A model generated the notes under the pieces. It saw nothing but the letters and a program-made list of their open reading frames with translations. It did not search any database and had not been told where the DNA came from. Below, one piece after another: positions 9,001 to 18,205 of a DNA stretch of 64,000 nt; position 1 is the stretch's first letter; each line of letters starts with the position of its first letter. This DNA comes from an uncultured Oscillibacter sp. GTDB lineage: Bacteria; Bacillota; Clostridia; Oscillospirales; Oscillospiraceae. The DNA lies in assembly GCA_910583785.1 (NCBI GenBank), contig CAJTZK010000007.1, positions 98,290-162,289 of the forward strand, in the 5' to 3' direction. A program made the translations under genes and the position numbers.

Positions 9001-10211
9001 AGGCTAAGGACAATGTCACTCCGGCTCAGAAGGCCCTGCTGTCTGCCACTATCAAGGGTGCGAAGTTCAGCGATCCCATCAGCGCTTCTACCACCGTCAG
9101 CACCCTGACCCAGGCGGCTATGGACGGCGATGGAAAAATCAGCTTTACCCACAATGGTGACAAAATGGAGATCAAGCTGACTCACAATGGAAGTACCTCT
9201 GAGATCAGCAACGGCTCCACCGCCGCTCTGGCTGCGGGTGACGTCATCACTGTCACGGTCTATGCCCGGAACCACACCGATGCGGCTCCCAATAAGGCCG
9301 ACTACACCTTCACCATCGGTGTTGCTGTTGCCGCGACTTATAAGAACGCCGTAGCGACGGGCCTGGGTGTTGCAGCCGACAACGATGCTGCCGACGGCAC
9401 CATTGACTGGACGGCCATTGGTGAGACTGCGATTGACCTCACCACGACTCCCGGTACCCTGGACTTTGCTGGCGTGGTTCTGACTGGCAAGGACGAGGAT
9501 ACCATCCAGCAGCTGAAGGACGCCCTGGACTTTGTGGGCCAGGAGTACACCACTGTTGCTAAGGGATTCAACTTCGGTACTGACCACCTGTGGATCATCA
9601 CGACCCCTAATGGTCAGCTGGAATGGGATGAGTCCACCGCCTATATCTTTGCCACTGTGGATGGCGCCAAGAAGATCATTGATCCTGCCAACGCCAATCT
9701 GGACGATATCGGACTGACTGCGAATGCGAAAGTTACCGAGTTGAACGGCGACGTTAGCTATGTCAAGACGGCCGATCTGGGGACTACTGCGGTTATTCCC
9801 GGTGCGGCGTACGTGAACGACGCGTTTGTCGTCTTCAATGGCACGGCTCCGACTCACGCCGCCACTGGTTTCACCGTGTCCTATACCATGAATGGTAAGC
9901 CTATTGCCAACGGAGATAGCTTCGACAAGGGCTCCACGCTGGTGATTACCATTACCGCTGACGCCGATGTGGCGAACAGTGCGGATGTCACGAATGCCGG
10001 TACCCTGGCCTTTGCCTCCGCCATCCCTGGTGCTGTGTGGGGCAAATCTGCCGACACCGTAGTTGGCTCTGGCAGCGGTGATACGTGGACCTTTACGGGT
10101 TCCGCGAATGATGTCATCGTTCCCGCAAGCGAGTCCATCACCGTCACGGTTGCGAACATTACTGCCGACCTGAGTGTTCCCAACCTGACTTACACGGCTT
10201 CTCACGCCTAA
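6072..10211 (+). CDS. Large secreted SLH-domain surface (S-layer-like) protein
   Basis: 1379-residue exported protein. Residues 1-24 are a signal peptide (MKKFLSLVLALVMTMSLVTI...). Two clear SLH repeats follow (ending GYEDGSFRPETELTRG and GYGDGTFKPANSLTGY), then a third, degenerate one near residues 150-200. SLH triplets usually bind pyruvylated cell-wall polymers, so this is probably wall-anchored and may form the surface layer. The remaining roughly 1150 residues are Thr/Val/Asp-rich, beta-type sequence with no catalytic motif that I can recognise, consistent with tandem Ig-like domains. AAGGAGG lies ten bases before the ATG, and a strong terminator follows. The extreme codon bias fits high expression and also creates a long antisense open frame. 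Confidence -1.
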   Translation: MKKFLSLVLALVMTMSLVTISAGATEYKDLTDKDEIQYEEAVAVLNRIGIITGYEDGSFRPETELTRGAAAKIIVSLMIGPEAASNLSNSVSPYPDVPAGHTFAGVISYCKTAGYISGYGDGTFKPANSLTGYAFAKMLLGAVGYKSDVEGFTGAGWTMNVARLGNEAQLFNRLDFAGADAVNREEACQLALNTLKATMVEYTGGVNINTAAGDTMTVNPTRTYKTSNQSYAANISNRKLDTQGNAVANNHYTVEFGEEHFKDLRLDDDHQAAKDDFGRPSNVWSYKKVTIGTFPVAPDFTFDKQMAYSDKTDAVKNRATGLGAYTLESDEANTYTRFWVNGTEYTLTKSGNDVVWGAKCPATNNETAIKAGLEAKIANISDLTDNGTIVEVYVSEDEADFITDVVVVKSQLMEVKKIGSDYVSLEKKDPDDGGKNFPGFNQDPIDVKVGNVQAEDAAYASLKDLKAGDNVVVIPVDADHDGKDFEVAQAYEPETVSGTLTGVKDYGPTNKTKNAVSLTVGGTEYSLSLWNKDMSEIDGDKIKVTKKDVTLTLDKHGYALLAEDVGSTSEWMIVGSFRSNVENGRIVTVVTGWDISGEPVELNLGPNYDKNSTGVRPGDLVKYTSTSKSNLYDWVIDETGVYNVFTGVDENTSEPYKIKASNVKVDLRGYGDDSALFIDKGVKFIYVSFDVDNEVESIEVKSEVKTVENKELRTTAKGVIPNETEGGDPIADDEIAYQIDNFNAAQAAVTDKGAIKAVVIKQESNEADSASMLYVRDMPGGAHYDSTGKMVYVYTVAMNTADGVREEETIYSYDRLYRGDFASYVKTEHAEHDEFYTLRQRNDVTQRTTSTFQADIKEIVNVNASLVELNGYKKVGSGKDSGVLELAPNIQSSLKANLGVGDEANIVSLRKAVFVDLTDNDVDSFDDLKTFMFTDPSTKKVEKYRQQTAEVQLVVNDNPDTDGFRRVAMVVITGWTEAKDNVTPAQKALLSATIKGAKFSDPISASTTVSTLTQAAMDGDGKISFTHNGDKMEIKLTHNGSTSEISNGSTAALAAGDVITVTVYARNHTDAAPNKADYTFTIGVAVAATYKNAVATGLGVAADNDAADGTIDWTAIGETAIDLTTTPGTLDFAGVVLTGKDEDTIQQLKDALDFVGQEYTTVAKGFNFGTDHLWIITTPNGQLEWDESTAYIFATVDGAKKIIDPANANLDDIGLTANAKVTELNGDVSYVKTADLGTTAVIPGAAYVNDAFVVFNGTAPTHAATGFTVSYTMNGKPIANGDSFDKGSTLVITITADADVANSADVTNAGTLAFASAIPGAVWGKSADTVVGSGSGDTWTFTGSANDVIVPASESITVTVANITADLSVPNLTYTASHA

Positions 10212-10244
10212 TCTACGGGCAAACCAAGGCAATTCCACGTGATA

Positions 10245-10281
10245 GAAAGGACCCGCCCCTCTGGGGCGGGTCCTTTCTCCG
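10245..10281 (+). terminator. Intrinsic terminator after the SLH gene
   Basis: A 15-base-pair stem (10245-10259 with 10263-10277, GAAAGGACCCGCCCC) with a three-base loop. The run of T after the stem is weak, but the hairpin is very stable. Confidence -1.
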
Positions 10282-10501
10282 TCCAGCAGGGAGAAACGTT
10301 CCTCCATATTCGAGCTGTCCGCCAATGCGGATATGCCCACGTGCTTTGCGGACAAAATAGCCGTGAAATCCGCGGCAGTTATCGCAGATTCCGGCGGATT
10401 CCGCACAGGAAGGAACCCTCGGAATCTTCCTGCAAGTCATGCGTGACAAACGCTCACAAATGTGCTATGATAAGGAAAAAACCGGAAAGGAGGCCCGCCC
10501 T

Positions 10502-12634
10502 GTGATCGAAAACCACGGCCTGATTGAATACCTCCTGCGGGACGGCGAGAACCTCTCAAACCGGGAGAGCCTCACCGCCCGGCAGATTAAACGGTTTACC
10601 GATGAGATGCCCGGGGGATTTTTTATCTATCGGAACGACAACGGTCAGGTGCTCTACGCCAACCGGGCCATCCTCCAGATGTTCGGCTGTGAGACGGAAG
10701 AGGAGTTTCAGGACCTCACCGGAGGAACGTTCCTGGGCATGGTTCACCCTGGGGACGTAGAGGACGTGGAGGCCAGCATCCGGGAGCAGATCCAGCAGAA
10801 CAGCTTTGATTTGGACTATGTGGAATACCGCATTGTCCGGAAGGATGGTTCCATCTGCTGGGTGGAGGATTTCGGACACTTCATTGAGACGAAAGAGCTG
10901 GGGGGCGTGTTTTATGTCTTCTTGGCCGACATCACAGAGCGGCACCGCCGCCGGGCCGCGGAGCGGGCGGCCATTTTAGAGGAGAAGTTCCAGAAGGAGC
11001 GGGAACTCCAGGAACAGGCGGACCAGACCCTGGATTTCCTGGAGCAGATGAACGATGAGCTGGTCCGCCGCCTGGAGCTGATTGAGGGGCTGAGCGCGGA
11101 CTACGAGACGGTGTTCCACGCGGACTTGGAGGCGGACGTCATCCAGCCTTACCGGGTCAGCGGCCGGGAGTGCTTCCAGTTTGGCCGGGATTTACAGGTC
11201 CGGCCCTTCACCGGCTTTGCCGGGGGCTATGCTGCCCGCTGGGTCCACCCGGAGGACCGGGAGCGGTTCCGCCGGGAGGTGGATCCGGCCTATATCCGGG
11301 AGGCCTTGGGAAAGCAGAAGTCCTACCATATAAATTACCGTATCCTCCGCCAGGGAGAGCCCGAGTATGTCCAGGCCTTTATCGTCAACGTCAGCCCTGA
11401 CGAGGAGGCAACCCAGATTATGTTTGCCTGCCGGACGGTGGACGAAGAGGTCCGCCGGGAGCGGGAGCGGTCCGCCATTTTAGAAGAGGCCCTGGCCCAG
11501 GCAAAACTGGCCGGGGACGCCCGGAACACCTTCCTCTCCAATATTTCCCACGACATGCGCACACCTATGAATGCGGTAGTGGGCTTCGCCGCCCTGGCGA
11601 AACGCCACATCGGATTCCCGGAGCGCCTGAAAAAGGACTTGGAGCGAATTGAGGCCTCCAGCGCCCAGCTTTTGAGCCTTTTGAACAACGTGCTGGAACT
11701 GAGCTGGCTGGAATCCGGCCAGATTCACATTGAAGAAGCGGCCTGCTGCCTGCCGGAACTGGCCCGGGAGGTTTGGGAGGAAATACTCCCCCAGGCAGAA
11801 GAACGCGGCGTAGAGCTGGTCCTCTCCAACCTGGGGACGGAACACCCCAAGGTCTGGTGCGACCGCCAGAAGCTCCGCCAGTCCCTGGAGCGCCTGGCCT
11901 TGGGAGCTGTGCGCCGGGTGGAGAAGGGTGGCCGGGTGGAGCTGTTCCTTCAGGAGCGGAGCGCTACCCGGGCCTATGGGTCCTATCATTTTACCGCCCG
12001 CTGTTCCGCCATGGCGTCCTCCTTTGACGACCGGGTTTTCGCGGCCTTCTCCCGCCGGGAGATCACCGCTGCCGCCGACGCGGCGGGCGCGGACCTGGGT
12101 CTTCCCATTGCCAAGCATGTCATGGAGCTGATGGGAGGCAGGGTGGACGCCCAGGCCCTGCCGGACGGCGGGGGGCTCCTGACGGCGTCGCTGAACCTCC
12201 GGCTCCAGGAGGAGGCGGAGGCCCGGGCGGTCCCGCTCCCGGAGGGGGACCGCCGGGTGCTGGTGGTGGAGGACAACGAGCTGAACCGGGAGATTGCCGT
12301 GGACCTCTTGGAGGAGGCGGACTTCCTGGTGGAGACCGCCGAAAACGGCGCGGAGGCTGTGGAGAAGGTGAAGAACTCCTGCCCCGGCTATTACGCCCTG
12401 GTGCTGATGGACCTGCGGATGCCAGTGATGGACGGGCACAGCGCTGCCCGGGCCATCCGGGCCCTGGAGGACCCGGGACTGGCCAACGTGCCCATTGTAG
12501 CCCTGTCCGCCAACACCTTTGACGAGGACCGGAAACAGTCCGCTGAGAGCGGCATGAATGCCCACCTGGCCAAGCCCCTGGATATTGACCGTCTGCTGGA
12601 TCTGATCGACGGCATGACGGAAAACAAAGCGTAA
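10502..12634 (+). CDS. PAS hybrid histidine kinase / response regulator, kinase domain degenerate
   Basis: Cytoplasmic hybrid sensor of 710 residues. A PAS domain with PAC extension (about 20-145) is followed by a coiled coil, a second PAS-like segment (about 190-310), a HisKA helix with SHDMRTP (His350), an HATPase-like region and a C-terminal receiver with MDLRMP (Asp637) and LAKP. The HATPase region looks impaired: the N-box asparagine is missing (SLERLALGAVR), the DxGxG motif cannot be found (ARCSAMAS) and the G2 box reads GADLGLPI. It may therefore be a pseudokinase, or be phosphorylated by another kinase. I place the start at GTG 10502 because AAAGGAGG lies eight bases upstream; an ATG at 10439 in the same frame has no such site. 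No membrane segment is visible, and no output DNA-binding domain. Confidence -1.
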   Translation: MIENHGLIEYLLRDGENLSNRESLTARQIKRFTDEMPGGFFIYRNDNGQVLYANRAILQMFGCETEEEFQDLTGGTFLGMVHPGDVEDVEASIREQIQQNSFDLDYVEYRIVRKDGSICWVEDFGHFIETKELGGVFYVFLADITERHRRRAAERAAILEEKFQKERELQEQADQTLDFLEQMNDELVRRLELIEGLSADYETVFHADLEADVIQPYRVSGRECFQFGRDLQVRPFTGFAGGYAARWVHPEDRERFRREVDPAYIREALGKQKSYHINYRILRQGEPEYVQAFIVNVSPDEEATQIMFACRTVDEEVRRERERSAILEEALAQAKLAGDARNTFLSNISHDMRTPMNAVVGFAALAKRHIGFPERLKKDLERIEASSAQLLSLLNNVLELSWLESGQIHIEEAACCLPELAREVWEEILPQAEERGVELVLSNLGTEHPKVWCDRQKLRQSLERLALGAVRRVEKGGRVELFLQERSATRAYGSYHFTARCSAMASSFDDRVFAAFSRREITAAADAAGADLGLPIAKHVMELMGGRVDAQALPDGGGLLTASLNLRLQEEAEARAVPLPEGDRRVLVVEDNELNREIAVDLLEEADFLVETAENGAEAVEKVKNSCPGYYALVLMDLRMPVMDGHSAARAIRALEDPGLANVPIVALSANTFDEDRKQSAESGMNAHLAKPLDIDRLLDLIDGMTENKA

Positions 12635-12666
12635 AAAACCACCGTGAGAAATCACGGTGGTTTTTT
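12633..12666. terminator. Bidirectional terminator between convergent genes
   Basis: AAAAAACCACCGTGA (from 12632) pairs with TCACGGTGGTTTTTT, giving an A-tract on one side and a T-tract on the other. The stop codon of the minus-strand gene (12652-12654) lies inside the stem. Confidence -1.
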
Positions 12667-13443
12667 CCCGCCCCGCCAGGGCCCGAATAGCCGGGAGGCG
12701 ATGTCCCGGACCTCCGGCCACATGAGGAAGGCGGCGTGAAAGCCCATCCCCGCCCCCAGGCGGAGTTTCTGGTTCAGGGTGTCCGCGTCGTCGAAGAGGA
12801 CGAAGTGGGCCTCCCCGTCCCGGCTGTAGGTGAAGTACCGGGCGCAGAGGTCTTGGGAGAAGAAGACGGCGGGGCTTTCCCGCTCCATCAGTTCTGCCAG
12901 GGCTTCCCCGGTAAGGGGCTCCCCCTCCCCGGACCGGGCGGGAAGGCGGAAGTCCATGCGGAGCCTCTGGACGTCCAGGGCCAGCCGCCCGGCCCCGCCC
13001 GCTTGGGCCACGGCCTCTTGAAGGTACTGGGAAAAGCTGCCGCCGGAGACGGCGGTGCAGAGGAGGACCACCGCCCCGGGGGCGGCGGAGGCATAGGATT
13101 CCGGCAGGTACAGCGTCCGCCGGGAGGCGGACAGCGCCGGGGCCAGGGCGGTGACAAAGGCGGTCCGGTCCCGCCGGGGAGGTTCCTCAAAGTCCAAAAG
13201 AGCTCCGGCGTAGCCCCGCCGCCCGCACTCCCGCAGCACCGCATCCCGCAGGTCCTCCGGGCTGTCAATGAAGGGGGCCTCCCGGTCGCTGACGGATAAA
13301 AGGCCCCCTTTGTTCTGCAAAAGCAGGCTCTGCCGCAGCAGCGCGGACCCGGGGCCGATGCGGTAGGCCACATGGGCCAGGTTCCGGCAATGGCCCAGGG
13401 CCTCCTGGGACGCCTCCGGCGTCACGGCCAGATAGATTTGCAA
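12652..13443 (-). CDS. GH18-like TIM-barrel protein, hypothetical
   Basis: 263 residues. YAGALLDFEEPP aligns with the GH18 active-site strand DGVDLDWE and keeps the last aspartate and the glutamate, but the first two acidic positions are lost. AFLMWPEV near the C-terminus resembles the closing strand of these barrels. No signal peptide is seen, and the protein is shorter than typical GH18 domains (about 300 residues), so activity is doubtful. The start is taken as TTG at 13443 because AAGGGGGA lies seven bases upstream; the open frame continues upstream but overlaps the divergent phosphatase gene. The family link is suggestive rather than proven. Confidence -1.
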   Translation of the reverse strand: MQIYLAVTPEASQEALGHCRNLAHVAYRIGPGSALLRQSLLLQNKGGLLSVSDREAPFIDSPEDLRDAVLRECGRRGYAGALLDFEEPPRRDRTAFVTALAPALSASRRTLYLPESYASAAPGAVVLLCTAVSGGSFSQYLQEAVAQAGGAGRLALDVQRLRMDFRLPARSGEGEPLTGEALAELMERESPAVFFSQDLCARYFTYSRDGEAHFVLFDDADTLNQKLRLGAGMGFHAAFLMWPEVRDIASRLFGPWRGGKKPP

Positions 13444-13527
13444 CTTCCACTCCCCCTTGCGCCCTGGTTTGAAAACTGGTATACTGGAAAGGACTTCAAA
13501 GGATTCTATGCGAGGAGGCCGCCGCCT

Positions 13528-14043
13528 ATGCCCTTTTCCCTGATTCCAAGCCGCCTGTTCCGGTGTTATCAGGAGGTCGCGCCGGAATTCCTGCGCCAGG
13601 CAGGGGTGACGCTGCTCCTCAGCGACCTGGACTTCACCCTGGCCCCCAAGTCCGTCCGCCGTCCGGACCCGGCCCTCCGGGCCTGGATCGGGGAACTGAA
13701 GGCCGGGGGCGTCCAGGTGATGATTGTCTCCAACAACCGCTCCGGCGCCCGGGTGACGGAGTTCTGCGCGGACCTGGGGATTCCCTACCAGGGCCATGCC
13801 GGGAAGCCCTCCACAAGGGGGCTGGAGGCCGCCATGGCCCGGGCGGGGACGGACCGGGCCCATACCGCCATGCTGGGGGATAAGCTGCTGACGGACATGC
13901 TGGCGGCCAACCGGGCCGGGGTGCTGGCGCTGATGGTGGAACCCCTGGGCGGAGCCGTGACCTTGTGGCAGAAGGTGCTCCACGCCCTCCAGGCCCCCTT
14001 TAAGGCGGCCTGCCGCCGGAGAGGGGGGGACGGGCGGAAATAG
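13528..14043 (+). CDS. YqeG-family HAD-type phosphatase
   Basis: 171-residue HAD-superfamily IIIA phosphatase. The nucleophile motif is SDLDFTLAP (the usual YqeG form is DLDNTL); motif II lies in MIVSNNRSGAR and the distal acidic motif in AMLGDKLLTDM. The family is conserved in Bacillota, usually near shikimate or ribosome-biogenesis genes, and its physiological substrate is not established. The start is ATG 13528 with GAGGAGG upstream. It runs divergently from the GH18-like gene and ahead of efp. Confidence -1.
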   Translation: MPFSLIPSRLFRCYQEVAPEFLRQAGVTLLLSDLDFTLAPKSVRRPDPALRAWIGELKAGGVQVMIVSNNRSGARVTEFCADLGIPYQGHAGKPSTRGLEAAMARAGTDRAHTAMLGDKLLTDMLAANRAGVLALMVEPLGGAVTLWQKVLHALQAPFKAACRRRGGDGRK

Positions 14044-14095
14044 AAACTGCTCAAAATATTTTTTGCATGCTCCCAGACAATTGGCGGAAAAATAC

Positions 14096-14124
14096 TTGCA
14101 ATCGCCGCCTATATGGGATAAAAT
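14096..14124 (+). promoter_or_regulatory. Promoter of efp
   Basis: TTGCAA (14096-14101), a 17-base spacer and TAAAAT (14119-14124), about 94 bases before the efp start. Confidence -1.
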
Positions 14125-14217
14125 AGCTACGGCTATAATGGAAGAACCATGGAAAGAGAGAAAATGCCCTCCCGCGGGTCGTTTTCTCGGATAAAGATTT
14201 GTGAGGAGGATTTTATT

Positions 14218-14787
14218 ATGCCGACAATTTCCGCAGGCGAATTTCGCAAGGGAATGATTTTTGAGATGGAAGGCAAACCCATGCTGGTGGTGGACTTCCA
14301 GCACGTCAAGCCCGGCAAGGGCGCGGCGTTTGTGCGCACCAAGTACAAAAATGTTATCACTGGGGCCATCCGGGAGGAGTCTTTTAACCCCACCGCTAAG
14401 TTTGAGCAGGCCAGCGTGGAGCGCAAAGACGCCGAATACAGCTACAACGACGGCGACCTGTACTATTTCATGGACCCCGAGACCTACGACATGACCCCGC
14501 TGAACCGGGAAGTCCTGGGCGACGCCTTCAAGTTCATGAAGGAGAACACCGTCTGCAAGCTGGTGAGCTATAAGGGCAGCGTCTTTACCGTGGAGGTCCC
14601 CAACTTCATGGACCTGGAAATCACCGAGACGGAACCCGGCGTCAAGGGCGACACCGCCACCAATGTGACGAAAAAGGCCACCCTGGAAACTGGCGCGGTG
14701 ATCCAGGTGCCCCTGTTCATCAACGAGGGTGAGAAAATCCAGGTGGACACCCGCACGGGCGAGTACCTGGGCCGCTGCAAGGAGTAA
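14218..14787 (+). CDS. efp: Translation elongation factor P
   Basis: 189-residue EF-P, which relieves ribosome stalling at polyproline stretches. The three-domain sequence is complete: an N-terminal KOW-like domain with HVKPGKGAAF, where the lysine in the loop is the residue modified in many bacteria, and a C-terminal OB domain ending in VDTRTGEYLGRC. Length matches the family (about 185-190). The start is ATG 14218 with GAGGAGGA upstream. It is single-gene, with its own promoter and terminator. Its substrates plausibly include the proline-rich collagen and EPAP-type proteins in this window. Confidence -1.
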   Translation: MPTISAGEFRKGMIFEMEGKPMLVVDFQHVKPGKGAAFVRTKYKNVITGAIREESFNPTAKFEQASVERKDAEYSYNDGDLYYFMDPETYDMTPLNREVLGDAFKFMKENTVCKLVSYKGSVFTVEVPNFMDLEITETEPGVKGDTATNVTKKATLETGAVIQVPLFINEGEKIQVDTRTGEYLGRCKE

Positions 14788-14795
14788 GGCTACGC

Positions 14796-14820
14796 AAAGG
14801 GGGGAGGATATCCCCCCTTT
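14796..14820 (+). terminator. Terminator after efp
   Basis: AAAGGGGGGA (14796-14805) and TCCCCCCTTT (14811-14820) form a ten-base-pair stem around GGATA. Confidence -1.
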
Positions 14821-15050
14821 GGGTTCCCCGCCCGCCCTTCCGTTTGGGGAAAATACCTTGCGGAAGGTAGGAGGAATGCCGGAACGCAGGGCTGAGAGGG
14901 CGCAAGCAGCTCTTTGGCTGGTAAAGGCGCACGGCTGCGGCGGACCGGGGCGGGGAGGCCGGATATCCGGTTGAGACGGCAGGAGCCAAGCTAAGGGCTC
15001 CCGGAATTATGCCCGGACGTCCTGCGGAAGAATATCCTATCCACACCATA
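14821..15050. other. Intergenic segment, no gene recognised
   Basis: About 230 bases of GC-rich sequence with several inverted repeats (for example GGCCGGATATCCGG at 14958-14971). It may be a structured leader of the next gene. I could not match it to T-box, TPP, SRP, 6S or RNase P consensus elements. Confidence -1.
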
Positions 15051-15068
15051 AAAAGGAGGTATTTGACA

Positions 15069-15503
15069 ATGGAAATCACCGAGAAGGTTGCGTATCTGAA
15101 GGGCTTGGCCGAGGGCATGGAGCTGAACACGGAAAAGAAGGAGGGCAAGCTCCTGAGCGCCATCATCGACGTGCTGGAGGACATCGCCCTGGAGCTGGCC
15201 GATGTGCTGGACGCCCAGGAGGAGCTGGGCGAGGGCCTGGACGCCGTCAGCGATGATCTGGAGGACGTGGAGGACCTGCTCTACGGCGAGGACGAGGAAG
15301 ACGAGGAAGGCGGATACGAGCTGGACGACCTGGGGGAGGACGAAGACTGCTACGCCACCACCTGCCCCACCTGCGAGGAGACCATCTACTTTGACGAGTC
15401 CGTCCTGGAGGACGGCGAGGTCATCTGCCCCAACTGCGGCGAGAAGCTGGAGTTTGACCTGGAGAGCCTGGACGAGGACGAGGCGGAAGACGCCGGGGAG
15501 TAA
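15069..15503 (+). CDS. CD1247-type acidic protein with zinc ribbon
   Basis: 144 residues. The N-terminal helix (EKVAYLKGLAEGM...KKEGKLL) matches the CD1247 N-terminal domain family of Clostridia. It is followed by a coiled, very acidic stretch (about 60-95) and a C-terminal zinc-ribbon-like module with CPTC and CPNC. Function unknown; the ribbon suggests contact with nucleic acid or protein. The start is ATG 15069 with AAAAGGAGG upstream. Confidence -1.
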   Translation: MEITEKVAYLKGLAEGMELNTEKKEGKLLSAIIDVLEDIALELADVLDAQEELGEGLDAVSDDLEDVEDLLYGEDEEDEEGGYELDDLGEDEDCYATTCPTCEETIYFDESVLEDGEVICPNCGEKLEFDLESLDEDEAEDAGE

Positions 15504-15517
15504 ACAAAACGCATGTC

Positions 15518-15550
15518 AAGGCCGGGCACCCCTAGGGCGCCCGGCCTTTT
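15518..15550 (+). terminator. Terminator between the CD1247-type and MATE genes
   Basis: AAGGCCGGGC (15518-15527) pairs with GCCCGGCCTT (15539-15548) and is followed by TT. The MATE ribosome binding site begins directly after it. Confidence -1.
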
Positions 15551-15566
15551 CAAAGGAGCGAGTACC

Positions 15567-16949
15567 ATGATTCGAGAGAAGGCCTTCTACCGCGCCTTTT
15601 TCGCCCTGACGCTGTCCCTGGCCCTGCAAAACCTCCTGACCTTCGGCGTGAACCTGATGGACACCGTCATGCTGGGCCGCTACAGCCAGGAGGCCATGAG
15701 CGGCGTGAGCCTCTGTAACCAAATCCAGTTCCTGCTTCAGATGCTGGTGGGCGGCGCGGGGGAGGGGGCCGTGGTCCTGGGGTCCCAGTACTGGGGTAAA
15801 AACAAGCTGGAGCCCATCCCCCATATCATCGGCGTGGCCCTGCGCTTCGGGGCGGCGCTGTCGGCCCTGCTGTTCGGGGTGGTGCTGCTGGTCCCGGCGC
15901 AGCTGCTGGGCCTGCTGTCCAACGACGCCGGGGTGATTGCCCAAGGGGCGGCCTACTTCCGGATCATCTGCTTTTCCTATGTGATTTTCACCGTCACCAA
16001 CATCCTGGTGGCCTCCCTCCGGTCCATCGGCGTGGTGAAGATCGGGTACGCCATCTCCTTTTCCACCCTCTGCATCAACGTCACCCTGAATTACCTATTG
16101 ATCTACGGCAATTTCGGCTGCCCGGAACTGGGCGTCCGGGGGGCGGCCATCGCCACCTTGGTGTCCCGCTGCGTGGAGCTGCTCATCGTGGTGTACTATT
16201 TAAAATACCGTGAGAAGAAGCTGAACCTGACCCTGGGAAAGCTCCTCTTCATCGACGGCAGCTATTTGAAGGATTATAACCGGGTCTCCGCCCCAGTGCT
16301 GGTGAACCAGGCCCTCTGGGGTGTGGCCCAGATGGCGCAGACGGGTATTCTGGGCCACCTGGGGGGCGACGTGACGGCGGCCAACGCCATCGCCGTCCAG
16401 GTCTATCAGGTACTCTCCGTGGTGGCCTACGGCGCGGCCTCCGCCTCCGGCATCGTGGTGGGGCGGAGCATTGGCGAGGGAAGGCGGGACGCCCTCCGGC
16501 CCCTGGTGTCCACTCTCCAGGTGTTGTTTGTTACCATCGGCCTGGCCTCCGGCGGGCTGATCTTCCTGGCCCGGAATCCCATCCTGGCGGTGTTCGGCGG
16601 CGCGCTGACGGAGCGGGCCCGCGGACTAGCCCTCCAGTTCATGGCGGTGATCGCCGTGACCACCGTGGGTACCTCCTACCAGATGGCCTGTGACACGGGC
16701 ATCATCCGGGGCGGGGGGGACACGGCCTTCAGCGCTAAGATGAACCTCATCAGCATGTGGGGCGTCGTGGTGCCCTTCTCCGCCATGGCGGCGTTCTGGT
16801 GGAAGAGCCCTCCGGCGGCGGTGTTCTTTCTCCTAAAGTGGGACCAGCTCTATAAAATCATTCCCGTAGCCCTCCGGCTCCACAGCTGGAAGTGGGTGCG
16901 GAGCGTTACCCGGCCCGACGGGGCGGAAAAGGAGGAAATCCATGTCTAA
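15567..16949 (+). CDS. MATE family efflux transporter
   Basis: 460-residue multidrug/toxic-compound extrusion transporter with the twelve-helix pattern of the family in two homologous halves. It starts MIREKAFYRAFFALTLSL, and the MATE-like segment NLMDTVMLGRYSQEAMSGVS lies near residue 30. Such pumps export cationic compounds using a Na+ or H+ gradient; the substrate here is unknown. The start is ATG 15567, preceded by AAAGGAGC; an upstream ATG at 15513 lies before the terminator hairpin. The last eight bases overlap the next small gene. Confidence -1.
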   Translation: MIREKAFYRAFFALTLSLALQNLLTFGVNLMDTVMLGRYSQEAMSGVSLCNQIQFLLQMLVGGAGEGAVVLGSQYWGKNKLEPIPHIIGVALRFGAALSALLFGVVLLVPAQLLGLLSNDAGVIAQGAAYFRIICFSYVIFTVTNILVASLRSIGVVKIGYAISFSTLCINVTLNYLLIYGNFGCPELGVRGAAIATLVSRCVELLIVVYYLKYREKKLNLTLGKLLFIDGSYLKDYNRVSAPVLVNQALWGVAQMAQTGILGHLGGDVTAANAIAVQVYQVLSVVAYGAASASGIVVGRSIGEGRRDALRPLVSTLQVLFVTIGLASGGLIFLARNPILAVFGGALTERARGLALQFMAVIAVTTVGTSYQMACDTGIIRGGGDTAFSAKMNLISMWGVVVPFSAMAAFWWKSPPAAVFFLLKWDQLYKIIPVALRLHSWKWVRSVTRPDGAEKEEIHV

Positions 16950-17247
16950 GTCCAAGGCCCCTAAGGGGCCCATCAACCCCAGGGTCCGCGCCAATGTCTA
17001 CGCCCTGGCGGCGCTGTACCTGGCTTATCTTTACTATCAGGTGGCCAAGCCCTACCTTACCCGCGATCCTTACGGCCCCACCGCCTTCCAGTTCACGCTG
17101 GGCACGGTGGTCCTGGGCGGTGGCGCGGCGGTCCTGGGCTTTCTGGCCTGGAAGATGTTCAAGGCCCCCCTGCCGGAAGAAGAGCCGGAGGAAGGGCTGG
17201 AAGAAGAGGATTCCGCCCTGCTGGAGGAAGAGGACGGAGAGGATTAA
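16942..17247 (+). CDS. Small membrane protein, unknown
   Basis: 101 residues with two hydrophobic helices (about 22-42 and 55-77) separated by a loop, and a very acidic C-terminal tail (EEEPEEGLEEEDSALLEEED). It overlaps the end of the MATE gene by eight bases, has GGAGG just upstream, and is followed by a terminator, so it is co-transcribed with the pump. It could be an accessory subunit; I do not recognise the family. Confidence -1.
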   Translation: MSKSKAPKGPINPRVRANVYALAALYLAYLYYQVAKPYLTRDPYGPTAFQFTLGTVVLGGGAAVLGFLAWKMFKAPLPEEEPEEGLEEEDSALLEEEDGED

Positions 17248-17250
17248 AAG

Positions 17251-17288
17251 AGAGCGGGACCCAGGAAGGCTGGGGCCCGCTCTTTTTT
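17251..17288 (+). terminator. Terminator after the MATE operon
   Basis: AGAGCGGG (17251-17258) pairs with CCCGCTCT (17276-17283), followed by T7. Confidence -1.
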
Positions 17289-17293
17289 TGCGC

Positions 17294-18205
<912 letters not shown>

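Noticed and set aside
6084..10406. 1440-residue open frame on the minus strand
   Set aside because: It mirrors the SLH gene; no signal, ribosome binding site or domain. It is a by-product of codon bias.
13444..14304. Upstream extension of the GH18-like gene
   Set aside because: It would overlap the divergent YqeG-type and efp genes; TTG 13443 with a good ribosome binding site explains the start.
14880..14960. Possible TPP riboswitch (CTGAGA)
   Set aside because: The second conserved element (ACCTGATCTGGATAATGC-type) is absent.
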